Notes: a model not told the origin generated them from the letters alone. 64,000 bases of DNA from Gloeobacter violaceus PCC 7421 (GCF_000011385.1 NC_005125.1:3162001-3226000), one strand, 5' to 3'. Shown: positions 33,179 through 44,076, counted from the stretch's first letter. Numbers and translations: made by a program.

Positions 33179-35854
33179 CTACTTGCGCGTGAACAGATGG
33201 GTGGGGAGGGCTTTTAGCACCTTGGTGCCGTCCATCAGCCAGACAAAGCCCTTAGCTGCGTCGGGATGACGCCAGACGATGTCCAGCTTGCGGTCGCCGT
33301 TGAAATCGCCGGTGCCGGCCATCTGCCATTGCAGATCCCCAAGCGGGGGCAAGACCACTGTGGATAGGCGCCGTGTACCTTTCATCAGCCAGACACCGTT
33401 TTCGCCCGTGGCGTGGTTGCGCCAGAAGATGTCGCGGTGTCCGTCGCCGTTAAAGTCTCCGGTAGCACCAGCCAGCCAGAGCCCCTCACCGAGGGTAGGC
33501 AGGGCCACCGTGCGCACCACGCGGTCGCCGTCCATCAACTGCAGACTGTTGGTGCCGCTCTGGTGGTTTCTTACCAACCTGTCGGCCTTGCCGTCGCCGT
33601 TCATGTCGCTTGTAGCAAGCGACTGGGTCTGGCTGATCAGCGAGAAGAGCACTCTGCCCGAAGCTGCAGTCCCAAAATCGACGCTGGAGCCATCCACCGC
33701 GATCTTGTAGGTGTTGCCGGCTACGGCAGTAAAGGTCACGCCGCTTTGGGGACGGGTGGGCAGGTCGTCATTGGCGGCCACCAGGATGAGCGAGGAAAGC
33801 AAGTCACCTTTGTAAACCGCCAGCAGCGTGTTGAAGTTGCTGCCTTTGGTGGAAACGCTGACCGGACCGGTGGTAGCGGCTGTCCAGGTCCACCAGAGCG
33901 ATTTGCCGCCGGGATTGGCGGCATGTTCGGGTTCATCGAATTCCTTGGTCGCTCCTTCGTTGCCGGCCCGCTGCACGTACAGTAAAGGTTGCCGCTTACT
34001 GGGAATCACCGTGGCGGCGGCAAAATCGTCGTTAGGCGGTGCCAACGTCAGCGCCAGGGTAAAGGTGCCGGTGCTGCCGAAAAAGCCGTCGACCGCAATC
34101 TGGTAGGCGGTACCCGCCACGGCACTGAAGGAGAACTCGCAGAAGTCCGAGCCTGCCACAAACGTCAGGGCGGAAACCGAGGCCCCTGTGTAGACAGCGT
34201 GAACCGTGTCGAAGGAGCTGTTGCAGACATTGACGATGACTTCGCCGGATTGGGGGGCGGTCCAGGTATACCAGACCGAGGCGCCGCCCGGGATAAAGGC
34301 GATGTCCGGTTCGCCCGGTTCTTTGGTAGCCCCGAAGTTGCTGCCGCTCACCGAGGGCGACTTGCCGCTAATCGTCTCGCGATCGGCGAAGTCGTCGTTG
34401 GTGGGTGGTTCGGAGAACGACAGGTTCAAGTTGATCGTGCCCGTGGACGGCCCGGAGCCGAAGTTGAAGCCGTCCACGGCTATCTGGTAAGTCGTGCCGG
34501 CTGCAGCACTGAAACTCAACTGGCAAGAACCGATCGAAGCGATTGGGGTGAGGGCGGAAACGGCATTGCCCGTGTAGACTCCCAGCAGCACGGAGAAAAA
34601 GCTGCTGCAGGTATTCAGGCTGGCCGTGCCCGTAGAAGGCGCCGTCCAGGTATACCAGATCGAGGCACCACCGACATTGCCGCCGTGGTCGGGTTCGCCC
34701 GGCTCCTTGGTGGCCGCGACGTTCGTGCCCATCACCGTCGCCGCAGTACCGCTAATCGTCTCGCGATCGGCGAAGTCGTCGTTGGTGGGCGGTTCGGAGA
34801 ACGACAGGTTCAAGTTGATCGTGCCCGTGGACGGCCCGGAGCCGAAGTTGAAGCCGTCCACGGCTATCTGGTAAGTCGTGCCGGCTAGGACCGAAAGCGT
34901 TTGTTGGCAGGAACTCAATTGGGACACCGGTGTCAGGGCGGAGACCGAATCGCCCGTATACACCGCCAGCACAGTGCTGAAGAAACTGGGACAGGTATCC
35001 AAAAACACCGATCCCGACGTCGGTGCCGTCCAGGTGTACCAGACCGAAGCGCCGCCGCCGTTGCCGCCGTGATCGGGTTCACCCGGTTCTTTGGTGGCTC
35101 CGACATTGGTGCCGGTTACCGATGCCGAAGCGCCGCTGATCGTCTCGCGGTCGGCAAAATCGTCGTTGGCCGGCGGCAACTGTTCGGCGAGCGAAAGGAC
35201 GATGCTGCCGGTACTGCCCGAAAAACCGTCGACGGCTATCTGGTAGACAGTACCTGCCACGGCCGCAAAGATGACCTGGCTGGTGCCAAGACCGCCAGAA
35301 TCGTCGTCGGAGGCGACAAACGTCAGGGCAGCAACGTCACTCCCGGTGTATACCGCCAGAATTGTGTCGAAATTGCTGCCGCTGGTGTTGATGATGTACG
35401 AGCCCGAAGTGGGTGCCGTCCAGGTGTACCAGACCGACGCGCCGCCGGAGTTGTTGTTGTGGTCCGGCTCGCCGGGTTCTTTTGTGGCACCGACGTTGGT
35501 ACCCGTCGTCGATGCCGGAACGCCGCCAAGCACCTCGCGCTGGGCAAAGTTGTCGTTGGCGGGTACGGCCTGGGCAAGCCTGACACCGCTTGCAGCGGGC
35601 CGCTTGAATCCATCCGGAGCGCCGAGCAGAGCCGAAACGGCGTCCATCGGCGCCCGCTGCTTGCCCAGCGAGTACGGCAAGTTCGCAGGCTGATGCGGCG
35701 CAAAGACTTGTTCAGTTGTTCCGGCCAGAGCCGGTCGGCCGAGGATGCCGACCAGGGCGACCGTAAGCAGGATCAACAGCTGGAGCAAGCGGCTTCGGCG
35801 CAGGGGCACAAAGCCGCACGAAGCATGGTTCCATGTCGATAAATTTGTGTGCAT
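33179..35854 (-). CDS. Large secreted protein with five PPC-like repeats and FG-GAP/VCBS repeats
   Basis: 891 residues from ATG 35854 (an ATG at 35896 is also in frame). Signal peptide LLQLLILLTVALVGILGRPALA. From about residue 115 there are five tandem units of about 110-130 residues, each beginning NDxFAxxxxI/L and containing GATKEPGEPDH-like, ASVWYTWTAP and AGTxYQIAVDGF segments, the pattern of bacterial pre-peptidase C-terminal-like beta-sandwiches. The C-terminus carries three FG-GAP/VCBS calcium-loop repeats (SDMNGDGKADRLVRN, GDFNGDGHRDIFWRN, GDFNGDRKLDIVWRH) that probably form a partial propeller. No catalytic domain is visible, so adhesion or surface display is the likely role. Units 3 and 4 share nearly identical DNA. 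Confidence 0.85.
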   Translation of the reverse strand: MHTNLSTWNHASCGFVPLRRSRLLQLLILLTVALVGILGRPALAGTTEQVFAPHQPANLPYSLGKQRAPMDAVSALLGAPDGFKRPAASGVRLAQAVPANDNFAQREVLGGVPASTTGTNVGATKEPGEPDHNNNSGGASVWYTWTAPTSGSYIINTSGSNFDTILAVYTGSDVAALTFVASDDDSGGLGTSQVIFAAVAGTVYQIAVDGFSGSTGSIVLSLAEQLPPANDDFADRETISGASASVTGTNVGATKEPGEPDHGGNGGGASVWYTWTAPTSGSVFLDTCPSFFSTVLAVYTGDSVSALTPVSQLSSCQQTLSVLAGTTYQIAVDGFNFGSGPSTGTINLNLSFSEPPTNDDFADRETISGTAATVMGTNVAATKEPGEPDHGGNVGGASIWYTWTAPSTGTASLNTCSSFFSVLLGVYTGNAVSALTPIASIGSCQLSFSAAAGTTYQIAVDGFNFGSGPSTGTINLNLSFSEPPTNDDFADRETISGKSPSVSGSNFGATKEPGEPDIAFIPGGASVWYTWTAPQSGEVIVNVCNSSFDTVHAVYTGASVSALTFVAGSDFCEFSFSAVAGTAYQIAVDGFFGSTGTFTLALTLAPPNDDFAAATVIPSKRQPLLYVQRAGNEGATKEFDEPEHAANPGGKSLWWTWTAATTGPVSVSTKGSNFNTLLAVYKGDLLSSLILVAANDDLPTRPQSGVTFTAVAGNTYKIAVDGSSVDFGTAASGRVLFSLISQTQSLATSDMNGDGKADRLVRNHQSGTNSLQLMDGDRVVRTVALPTLGEGLWLAGATGDFNGDGHRDIFWRNHATGENGVWLMKGTRRLSTVVLPPLGDLQWQMAGTGDFNGDRKLDIVWRHPDAAKGFVWLMDGTKVLKALPTHLFTRK
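34365..34502 (-). repeat. 138-bp near-identical internal repeat, copy A
   Basis: Matches 34749-34886 with one visible mismatch. It encodes the end of one PPC-like unit and the start of the next (YQIAVDGFNFGSGPSTG and SFSEPPTNDDFADRETIS). Distance between copies is 384 bases, a whole number of codons, so units can be gained or lost in frame. Confidence 0.9.
34749..34886 (-). repeat. 138-bp near-identical internal repeat, copy B
   Basis: Second copy of the repeat at 34365-34502. Neighbouring parts of the same units are clearly more diverged, which points to recent duplication or gene conversion limited to this segment. Confidence 0.9.
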
Positions 35855-36215
35855 GGGCCAAACCCTGCCGATGTAGGGGGTAGTGTGGGCCACCACCGGA
35901 CGAACCCCGCAGCAGAACTACCGCAAATGGGGGAGATGGTGGGCTGCCACACTGTTGTATGCCCAGCCCAGAATGTTTATGCGTTCGCAAGGCGACTATG
36001 GCTGTGAACTGTTGTAAATTTCAGGCATGGACAGCCCTCCGAACTTTCGAATACCCAGCGAGAGATGAAATTACGCGAAGAAATTCTCAACCGATGCACC
36101 GCGGTCGCGATGAGGGCACCGCGGCACCGGGAAACCCAACTTAAATTGAACCGTCAGCGATAGCGCGGACAGTCTGCTTCAGCAAATCAACAAACCTGCA
36201 AAAACCGGCGCGGGC
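35855..36215 (+). other. Intergenic region upstream of the PPC-repeat gene
   Basis: 361 bases without a supported gene. A 32-codon frame at 36065-36163 (begins MKLREEILNRC) has no ribosome site and is probably chance. The region should hold the promoter of the PPC-repeat gene; I cannot place it convincingly. Confidence 0.4.
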
Positions 36216-36305
36216 TTACTTGTTCTCGGACTGGACCCAGACAATCACCAGAAAGCCGCAGCAGACCAGGACCAGCAAAGCAATCGCAAGCAGTGCAATG
36301 TTCAT
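36216..36305 (-). CDS. psbM: Probable photosystem II subunit PsbM
   Basis: 29 residues, one transmembrane helix: begins MNIALLAIALLVLVCCGF and ends VIVWVQSENK. Aligned by eye with cyanobacterial PsbM, the pattern A-x-A-L-x-V-L-V ... F-L-x-I-x-x-V-Q-x-E agrees, although the usual N-terminal residues are shortened and Pro is replaced by Cys-Cys. PsbM sits at the PSII dimer interface. Its place beside the ferredoxin and psbB genes supports a photosynthetic role. Another small b6f or PSII subunit is the alternative. Confidence 0.65.
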   Translation of the reverse strand: MNIALLAIALLVLVCCGFLVIVWVQSENK

Positions 36306-36373
36306 CGAATCTCTATCGCCTCAGGCGCGCGTCCTCCACACAGGATATCACCAGGGAGCGCCACCGGCGACGA

Positions 36374-36670
36374 TCAGGGCTTTGAACGCACCCGCACCTC
36401 TCCATTGACCAGGGTCTGGCAAGCCAGGCGGTAGGTGGCGGGCTTCTTGCGCAGCTTCTGATCCTCTACCGGTGTGCGCTCCGAACAGTGTTCGATGCCC
36501 GAGAGAATATCGACGATGCAGGTGCCGCACTGGCCCACCCCACCGCAGTTGAGCACCTTGGCCATACCCTTATAAAGATCGATGCGTTTTTCGAGCATCG
36601 CATCGCGCAGGATCGTACCGTCCATCACATAGGCGGTTGTGCCTTCGGCTTCGAAATGGATCGTGGCCAT
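36374..36670 (-). CDS. [2Fe-2S] ferredoxin, plant/cyanobacterial type
   Basis: 98 residues. The cluster motif is CGGVGQCGTC (C-x5-C-x2-C counting from the first Cys) with the fourth Cys in RLACQTLV. The N-terminal beta-strand (TIHFEAEGTTAYV) fits a beta-grasp ferredoxin. It differs from photosynthetic PetF by a basic, extended 60s loop (SERTPVEDQKLRKKPATYR), as in minor ferredoxins. Same strand as psbM and divergent from psbB; the shared 250-base gap probably holds both promoters. Confidence 0.88.
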   Translation of the reverse strand: MATIHFEAEGTTAYVMDGTILRDAMLEKRIDLYKGMAKVLNCGGVGQCGTCIVDILSGIEHCSERTPVEDQKLRKKPATYRLACQTLVNGEVRVRSKP

Positions 36671-36920
36671 CTTCCCTCTGGCTTCGGAATCTCAGCGGTA
36701 CGGGAAACGGCAACTCCCCTTGATCCCCGACTGTGTTACGGAGCGGTAAAGGGCCGTAAAAAAGAGTTGCACTCTTGCTGAGCATTGGTTACACTTCTTT
36801 ATACTGTTTTCCAACAGCTGGGGCAACCACAAAAGCGGACCGCGTTGGCAAAAGCAGTATAGGCACTTTGGACATCAGGATCCTGGTTGCTTCTGGAGTA
36901 GTTAAAGGAGGACTAGATCG

Positions 36921-38531
36921 ATGGGACTACCTTGGTATCGGGTGCACACCGTTGTCACCTCAGATCCGGGACGGTTGATTGCGGTACACCTGATGCACAC
37001 AGCACTGGTGGCCGGTTGGGCGGGCTCGATGGCGTTTTTCGAAGCGTCTGTCTTCAACCCTGAAGATCCCGTTCTCGACCCGATGTGGCGGCAGGGAATG
37101 TATGTCATTCCGTTTATGGCCCGCCTCGGCGTGATCAACTCCTGGTCCGGCTGGTCGGTCTTTGGTCCTTTTACTGCCGACGGTCTGGGCAACCGGATTG
37201 ACCCCAACGTCGCCAACGTCGGCTTCTGGTCGTTCGAAGGGGTCGCCGCGGCCCACATTGTGCTCTCGGGGCTGTTATTCCTCGCGGCCTGCTGGCACTG
37301 GGTCAACTGGGATCTCGAACTGTTTCGCAACCCCCGCAACGGCGAACTGGGTCTGGATTTGCCCAAGATCTTCGGCATTCACCTGCTGCTCTCGGGGCTC
37401 GCCTGCTTCGGCTTCGGTGCTGTGCACATGCAAACCATCGGCATGTGGGTCTCAGCCGACCCGATCTACGTCGAGCTGGGCAAGTACGGCAATTTGCTGC
37501 AAGGCATGAATCCAGAAGCCCTGGGAGTCGTGGTACCGACCGGATTTGCCTGGGGTGCGGATGGATTCAACCCTTACAACCCGGCGGGGATCGCCGCCCA
37601 CCACGTCGCCGCCGGTATCGTCGGCATCCTGGGCGGCATATTTCACATCGCGGTGCGACCGCCGGAGCGGCTCTACCGCGCCCTGCGCATGGGCAACATC
37701 GAGACGGTTCTGGCGAGCGCCCTGGCGGCGGTCTTCTTTGCCGCCTTCGTGGTGGCCGGTACCTTCTGGTACGGCACCGCCACCAACCCGGTGGAGCTGT
37801 TCGGCCCGGTGCGCTACTTCTGGGACGCCCAGGTCTACGACAAGAAAGTTAACGAGCTGGTGACCGCCAACGTGGCCAAGGGCATGAGCCGCGCCGAGGC
37901 CGAGAACGCCGTACCGCTCCGCCTGCGGTTCTATGACTACGTCGGCAACAGCCCCGCCAAGGGCGGTCTGTTCCGCGGCGGCCCGATGAACAACGGCGAC
38001 GGTGTGGCGACCGGCTGGCTCGGTCAGCCCGTCTTCAAGGACAAAGAGGGCCGCGAGCTGCGGGTTGTTCACCTCAACACACTCTACGAGACCCAGCCGG
38101 TCGTCCTGGTCGACAGCAACAACATCCCCCGCGCCGACATTCCTTTCCAGCGCTCCGAGTCGCAGCTCAGCTTTGAGCAGACCGGTGTGACGGTGTCGTT
38201 CGTGGGCGGCAAGCTCAACGGCCAGAGCTTCGAAGATCCGGCCCAGGTCAAGAGCTATGCCAAGCGCGCCCAGTTGGGTGAACTCATCGAGTTCGACACC
38301 AAGGACGCCGACGGTGTCTTCCGTACCAGCACCCGCGGCTGGTTCGTTCTGGCCCACGGCATCTTCGCGCTGCTGTTCTTCTTCGGGCACATCTGGCACG
38401 GGGCGCGCACGCTCTTCTTGGATGTGTTCACCGGCGTCGACCCGACCCGCCAGGAAGAAGAATTCGAATACGGCGTGTTCAAGAAACTGGGCGACCCGAC
38501 CACCCGCAGAGATGAGACCGAGGCGGCCTAG
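36921..38531 (+). CDS. psbB: Photosystem II CP47 chlorophyll apoprotein
   Basis: 536 residues, somewhat longer than the roughly 510 usual in cyanobacteria. It opens [20 protein letters not shown], and the six-helix antenna core is clear, with His ligands in [34 protein letters not shown] and [15 protein letters not shown]. The large lumenal loop (about residues 265-450) precedes the last helix ([20 protein letters not shown]). The C-terminal tail ([20 protein letters not shown]) fits. It binds chlorophyll and docks to D2. Ribosome site AAAGGAGGA precedes the ATG. psbT follows after 82 bases. Confidence 0.98.
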   Translation: MGLPWYRVHTVVTSDPGRLIAVHLMHTALVAGWAGSMAFFEASVFNPEDPVLDPMWRQGMYVIPFMARLGVINSWSGWSVFGPFTADGLGNRIDPNVANVGFWSFEGVAAAHIVLSGLLFLAACWHWVNWDLELFRNPRNGELGLDLPKIFGIHLLLSGLACFGFGAVHMQTIGMWVSADPIYVELGKYGNLLQGMNPEALGVVVPTGFAWGADGFNPYNPAGIAAHHVAAGIVGILGGIFHIAVRPPERLYRALRMGNIETVLASALAAVFFAAFVVAGTFWYGTATNPVELFGPVRYFWDAQVYDKKVNELVTANVAKGMSRAEAENAVPLRLRFYDYVGNSPAKGGLFRGGPMNNGDGVATGWLGQPVFKDKEGRELRVVHLNTLYETQPVVLVDSNNIPRADIPFQRSESQLSFEQTGVTVSFVGGKLNGQSFEDPAQVKSYAKRAQLGELIEFDTKDADGVFRTSTRGWFVLAHGIFALLFFFGHIWHGARTLFLDVFTGVDPTRQEEEFEYGVFKKLGDPTTRRDETEAA

Positions 38532-38543
38532 TTTAGGATGAGC

Positions 38544-38561
38544 GGGGGGCACACGCCCCCC
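38544..38561 (+). other. Stem-loop between psbB and psbT
   Basis: GGGGGGC / GCCCCCC perfect 7-base stem with ACAC loop, 12 bases after the psbB stop. There is no U-run, so it may mark an RNA-processing or stability point rather than a terminator. Confidence 0.5.
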
Positions 38562-38613
38562 CGGCCGTCGTTTTTGCCCTTGCCACGGTTACTTTCAGAG
38601 GAGCACTCTCGAT

Positions 38614-38718
38614 ATGGGTTCGAGCGGTATCACCACCATCACCTACGTCCTGATTCTGGCCCTCATCATCCTGGCTATCTTCTTTGCCGTCTTCTTTCCT
38701 GAGAAGAAGAGCAAATAG
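38614..38718 (+). CDS. psbT: Photosystem II protein PsbT
   Basis: 34 residues: a short lead GSSGITT, then ITYVLILALIILAIFFAVFF as the single membrane helix and a basic end PEKKSK. The Y-V-L-I-L ... F-F-A-V-x-F pattern and position directly after psbB identify PsbT. The N-terminus is a few residues longer than in most cyanobacteria. Ribosome site AGAGGAG upstream. Confidence 0.93.
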   Translation: MGSSGITTITYVLILALIILAIFFAVFFPEKKSK

Positions 38719-38749
38719 TCAGGTTTGCGGAAGATTCGGACAAAAGCAC

Positions 38750-38776
38750 AAAAGGCCACCCATCGGGTGGCCTTTT
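38750..38776 (+). terminator. Bidirectional terminator between psbT and psbN
   Basis: AAAAGGCCACCC / GGGTGGCCTTTT, a 12-base perfect stem with a 3-base loop and A/T runs on both sides. It can stop psbBT transcripts from the left and psbN from the right. Confidence 0.9.
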
Positions 38777-38812
38777 GGCTGGGTGCAGTTCTGATGCGCG
38801 CGGCTAAAGCGA

Positions 38813-38944
38813 TTAATCCTCGTGCATCTCAAAAGGATCAGCCAGTTTCTTGGAGGGCGGACCGAAGGCTGTGTACACGGCGAAGGCCGTGATCAGTACC
38901 AGTGCCACCAGAATGCCGACGACGAAAACCTGCGCTACGGTCAT
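38813..38944 (-). CDS. psbN: PsbN, photosystem II assembly factor
   Basis: 43 residues with the diagnostic order: one membrane helix ([18 protein letters not shown]) followed by [19 protein letters not shown]. The AVYTxFGPPS...DPFxxHED signature is unmistakable. Encoded on the strand opposite psbT and psbH, the same arrangement as in chloroplast psbB operons. PsbN is needed for assembly of PSII reaction centres and is not a stable subunit. Confidence 0.97.
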   Translation of the reverse strand: MTVAQVFVVGILVALVLITAFAVYTAFGPPSKKLADPFEMHED

Positions 38945-39068
38945 GGCTGTTTCGAAATGTGAACTTGCCTCTCCAGTGTGTCAGGTTTGCCGACCGCGTG
39001 CAACCGCAGGCTTCTACGATCGCTTCGATCAAAAAGTCCGGGTTTAAGTTGGGTCTCGATAAAATACG

Positions 39069-39074
39069 TATAAT
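39069..39074 (+). promoter_or_regulatory. Candidate -10 box of psbH
   Basis: TATAAT, a perfect consensus, 30 bases before the psbH start in a locally AT-rich stretch between the divergent psbN and psbH. No good -35 hexamer at 16-18 bases is visible. Confidence 0.5.
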
Positions 39075-39104
39075 TTAGAAACATTCATTGTGACAGGTGC
39101 ACTG

Positions 39105-39341
39105 ATGGCCCGTAGGACCTGGTTAGGAGACCGACTGAAGCCGCTCAACTCCGAGATTGGCAAGGCCAGCCCCGGTTGGGGGACCACCCCGATCATGGGA
39201 GCTTTGATTGCCCTTTTTGGTGTCTTTCTCATCATCATCCTGCAGATTGCCAACAACTCCTTGCTGCTTGAAGGCGTCAACGAGGGCGTGCCGCAAAGCC
39301 CGGCCGGTCAGGGTTACGGTTACTACCCGCAATCGCGCTAA
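39105..39341 (+). CDS. psbH: Photosystem II phosphoprotein PsbH
   Basis: 78 residues from ATG 39105. The N-terminal [20 protein letters not shown] leads into the PsbH core: [20 protein letters not shown] and [20 protein letters not shown], one transmembrane helix. It stabilises CP47 and bicarbonate/QB-site function. An upstream ATG at 39090 adds five residues and lacks a ribosome site. Confidence 0.97.
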   Translation: MARRTWLGDRLKPLNSEIGKASPGWGTTPIMGALIALFGVFLIIILQIANNSLLLEGVNEGVPQSPAGQGYGYYPQSR

Positions 39342-39669
39342 TCTTTTGGAGCTGGAGCCTTCCCCTGTCCCTGGGTGGGCGGGGGCCTGCTCTATACTTG
39401 ACGAAGCGAGAAGGTCACTTCGATGGAACTGTTCGGTGTCGGTCCGCTGGAGCTGCTGGTGATCGGGACGGTCGCCCTGCTGGTCTTTGGACCCAAGAAG
39501 CTGCCGGAATTGGCCCAGAACGTCGGCAAGGTGATGCGCGGGCTCAAGGACGTTTCGCGCGACTTCGAGCGCGAGGTCAAGCGCGAATTTGCCGAGCCCC
39601 CGGTGACGCAGACCACTCCCAACCGGTCCTACGACGTCGTCGAGTCGGTGCAGCCGCCGCCTCTTGAGA

Positions 39670-41403
<1,734 letters not shown>

Positions 41404-41489
41404 AAGACGATCCCGAAAATGTTCCGAACCAGGTGTAACATACCGATGCACGCCGCGTCGGTTCCACACAGATCCGCTATCCTGACAAA

Positions 41490-42245
41490 ATGCTTCGATC
41501 CTGTCGGTATTCGCTGATATTCGCACTGCCGCTCGTTGGACTATTCGGTCGGCACGACCCGGCCTCGGCCCTGACCCTGCGGGTGGCCGCCGCCGGACAG
41601 ACGCTTGAGATCGAAGACGGCGGCAAGTTCGACCGGGAGAAACAAACCGGCACCATCCGCTACGAGGGTGGGGTGGGTGAGGTGGAGGTGCGGTTGCTGC
41701 TTGTCGAGCAAACCACCCCGGCCAAACAGCACAGCCTCACCCTGAGCGGCGTGCCCGGCGGGGAAGGGCCGCTGCCGGCCCTGACCAACGCGGGTGAACC
41801 GGGTGAGATTGCCGTGACTTTTGCCAGTTCCAGATTCGAGGCCATCGGCCCGCGCACGCGCACCGCGGTGCGCTACCAAGGACAGATCACCGATGTCGAG
41901 GACGCGCGCCTTGCCCTCGAAGTGCCCGAAAATCGCCTGAGCGCCACTGCAGGCGGCAAAGCCGCCGGGGAGATCCGCCTGGCGCCGGTCCAATCGGAGG
42001 GCGAGGAGTCGAATTTCGATTCGACCAGCGAAGCCGCCGAACTCGACGGCGAAGTGACCAACCTCAGCGCAGTACTGCGTGTCAACCTGGGATCCGGCGA
42101 CGCGCTCGCTATCGACGAGGCGCGCGTTGCAACAACGGCGCTCGCGGCCGACACCAACCTCGCTTCGCTGTTTGGCTTCGGAGCGGCGGCGGTGGTGATT
42201 CTCGCGGCGGTGGTGCTGTTTCTGCGGCCTCGCGCCCGCCGCTAG
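41490..42245 (+). CDS. Exported single-anchor hypothetical protein
   Basis: 251 residues. Signal peptide (YSLIFALPLVGLFGRHDPASA), a beta-rich acidic body (about 27-215) and a C-terminal membrane helix (LFGFGAAAVVILAAVVLFL) followed by RPRARR. This topology places the body outside, held by a C-terminal anchor. Family not recognised. It is divergent from ggt. Confidence 0.65.
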   Translation: MLRSCRYSLIFALPLVGLFGRHDPASALTLRVAAAGQTLEIEDGGKFDREKQTGTIRYEGGVGEVEVRLLLVEQTTPAKQHSLTLSGVPGGEGPLPALTNAGEPGEIAVTFASSRFEAIGPRTRTAVRYQGQITDVEDARLALEVPENRLSATAGGKAAGEIRLAPVQSEGEESNFDSTSEAAELDGEVTNLSAVLRVNLGSGDALAIDEARVATTALAADTNLASLFGFGAAAVVILAAVVLFLRPRARR

Positions 42246-42264
42246 CCGGTTTGGTCAGTCAGTT

Positions 42265-42462
42265 TCACGTGTCTTCCACTTCTGGAAGCAAGCGCGAACC
42301 CAGGTACTGCTTGCTTTCGGCACTCGCTTCGAGAAGTTGCCCTTGGGCGGCGCCCGCCAGGCGCAAGGCGGCCTCCGCCGCCAGGGCCATCGCGCCCAGG
42401 GCAAGACCCAGCAGCGGATCGGTTTCAGCAGATTTCAAAGAGGTCGGCGCTGTCTGCTTCAT
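42265..42462 (-). CDS. Small hypothetical protein downstream of the HEAT-repeat gene
   Basis: 65 residues from ATG 42462; Ala/Leu-rich helical centre (LLGLALGAMALAAEAALRLA) and charged end. Its start lies 38 bases inside the 3' end of the HEAT gene on the same strand, which would couple translation. No family recognised; a chance frame is possible. Confidence 0.4.
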   Translation of the reverse strand: MKQTAPTSLKSAETDPLLGLALGAMALAAEAALRLAGAAQGQLLEASAESKQYLGSRLLPEVEDT

Positions 42463-43090
42463 GGTGGTATCCGAGGGTCTCCAGAGCTTCGCGGGCATCA
42501 AGCTGTACACTCAAATCTTCGTCGCCGAGTGCCCTCTGCAGGCTCGGCACCGCCCGAACGTCGCCGAGCCTGCCCAGGGCCCAGGCGCAGTTGCTGCGCA
42601 CCACCGCAAACGGGTCCTTGGCCAGGGCGATGCTGAGCGGACCCAGGGCCCGCAGATCTCCCAACTGACCGAGGGCACTGGCCGCCCACAACCGGACCGC
42701 CGGAATATCGGTCATCAAAGCCTCAACAAGCGAGTCGAAGGCGCGCGCGTCGCAGCAATTTCCTAGGGCCCAGACCAGGCCCTTGCGTACATACCCGTTC
42801 CAATCGCGGTCCAGTACGGCGATCAGCGGCTCGACCGCCTCAGAGCAAGGATTACGGCCGACGGCGTAGGCGGCGCTCACCCGCACCAGCGGACAATCGT
42901 CGTTCAGCATTTCGATGAGGGCAGGTACAGCGCGCGCATCTTGAATCTCCGAAAAAGCACGCGCGGCAAGCATGCGCCGGTTGACGTCCGCGCAGCGCAG
43001 ATCCTGCAGCAGTTGCTCGACATCCGGAGGCGGCTCGAGAACCTCGAGCGTGTAAGGTTCCGCCTCGATCAGCTCATCCATAACGCCCAT
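42425..43090 (-). CDS. HEAT-repeat protein (PBS lyase-like repeats)
   Basis: 221 residues from ATG 43090 (43081 equally possible). Six consecutive HEAT-like units of about 31 residues, for example DARAVPALIEMLNDDCPLVR, RDWNGYVRKGLVWALGNC, DLRALGPLSIALAKDPFAVV and DVRAVPSLQRALGDEDLSVQ. The repeats resemble those in phycobilin lyases of the CpcE/F group, but standalone cyanobacterial relatives have other or unknown partners. Lies 53 bases after the sigma factor gene on the same strand. Confidence 0.85.
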   Translation of the reverse strand: MGVMDELIEAEPYTLEVLEPPPDVEQLLQDLRCADVNRRMLAARAFSEIQDARAVPALIEMLNDDCPLVRVSAAYAVGRNPCSEAVEPLIAVLDRDWNGYVRKGLVWALGNCCDARAFDSLVEALMTDIPAVRLWAASALGQLGDLRALGPLSIALAKDPFAVVRSNCAWALGRLGDVRAVPSLQRALGDEDLSVQLDAREALETLGYHHEADSADLFEIC

Positions 43091-43143
43091 TTTGGCACCC
43101 TCCACCTGCAGTACAGCAGGGTGAAGGGTGCCGCTTTTAAGAT

Positions 43144-44076
43144 TCACTCCTCGGCCCAATCGCGCAGGAGCACCTGACGACGGGGGTGGCGCAGCTTGCG
43201 CATCGCCTTGGCCTGGATCTGGCGCACCCGCTCGCGCGAGAGGTTATACATCTCGCCGATGTCGGCCAGGGTGTAGCTGTTGCCGTCGGCCAGCCCGAAG
43301 CGCAACTCGATGATGTCGCGCTCGCGGGGAGTCAACAGGTGCAGCAGCGACTCGATCTGCTCGACAAGCAAATTGTGATCGAGCACCTCCGACGGGGAGA
43401 TCGTGTCGCTGTCTTCGATGAGCTGCAGCAACTCGGTGTCTTCTTCTTTGCCGACTTTGACGTGCAGCGACAGGGTGCGCCGACCGGCATCGAGAATCTC
43501 ATCGAGCTTGTCGATGTCAAGTTCAAGGGCCTCGGCCATCTCGGGCTTGGTGGGTTTGCGGGCCAGTTCCTGGGTGAGTTGTCGGCGAACGCGCTTGACC
43601 TGGTTGAGCTTCTCCACCATGTGCACCGGCAGGCGCACCGTGCGCGACTGCGAGGCGATGGCGCGGGTGATCCCCTGGCGGATCCACCAGTAGGCGTAGG
43701 TCGAGAACTTGAAGCCGCGCTCGAAGTCAAACTTCTCCGCCGCCCGCATCAGGCCGATGGCCCCTTCTTGAATCAGATCCAGAAACGGCACGCCGCGGTT
43801 GAGATATTTTTTGGCGATCGAGACGACCAGCCGCAGGTTCGCCCGCACTAGGCGGCGCTTGGCCGCTTCCGCCTCCGACCCCCCGGTGGCGATTACCTGG
43901 GCCAGCTCGACCTCTTGCTCGGAAGTGAGCAGCGGATAGCGGGACATTTCGCGCAAAAACTGGCCGACGGAATCTTCAAGAGAGGCCTGGCTGGTCCGAC
44001 CGCGCCGCTGCTGGGGGTCGGAAAGCTGAATTTTGACCAAAGATGACATGTCTTTCTCCATATACTCCGAAGGCAA
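43144..44076 (-). CDS. Sigma-70 family RNA polymerase sigma factor, probably group 2
   Basis: 310 residues. Region 1.2: [20 protein letters not shown]. Region 2: [20 protein letters not shown] and [20 protein letters not shown]. Region 4: [20 protein letters not shown]. The short N-terminus without an acidic region 1.1 favours the non-essential group 2 factors of cyanobacteria over the principal RpoD, which is longer; I cannot name the paralogue. Internal ATGs at 44061 and 44049 both have GGAG-like sites and could be the true start. The upstream 100 bases are unusually AT-rich, as expected for a promoter. Confidence 0.92.
   Translation of the reverse strand: MPSEYMEKDMSSLVKIQLSDPQQRRGRTSQASLEDSVGQFLREMSRYPLLTSEQEVELAQVIATGGSEAEAAKRRLVRANLRLVVSIAKKYLNRGVPFLDLIQEGAIGLMRAAEKFDFERGFKFSTYAYWWIRQGITRAIASQSRTVRLPVHMVEKLNQVKRVRRQLTQELARKPTKPEMAEALELDIDKLDEILDAGRRTLSLHVKVGKEEDTELLQLIEDSDTISPSEVLDHNLLVEQIESLLHLLTPRERDIIELRFGLADGNSYTLADIGEMYNLSRERVRQIQAKAMRKLRHPRRQVLLRDWAEE

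Noticed and set aside
36798-36803. TATACT as psbB -10 box
   Set aside because: Plausible hexamer, but no -35 at proper spacing and a long leader; too weak to list.
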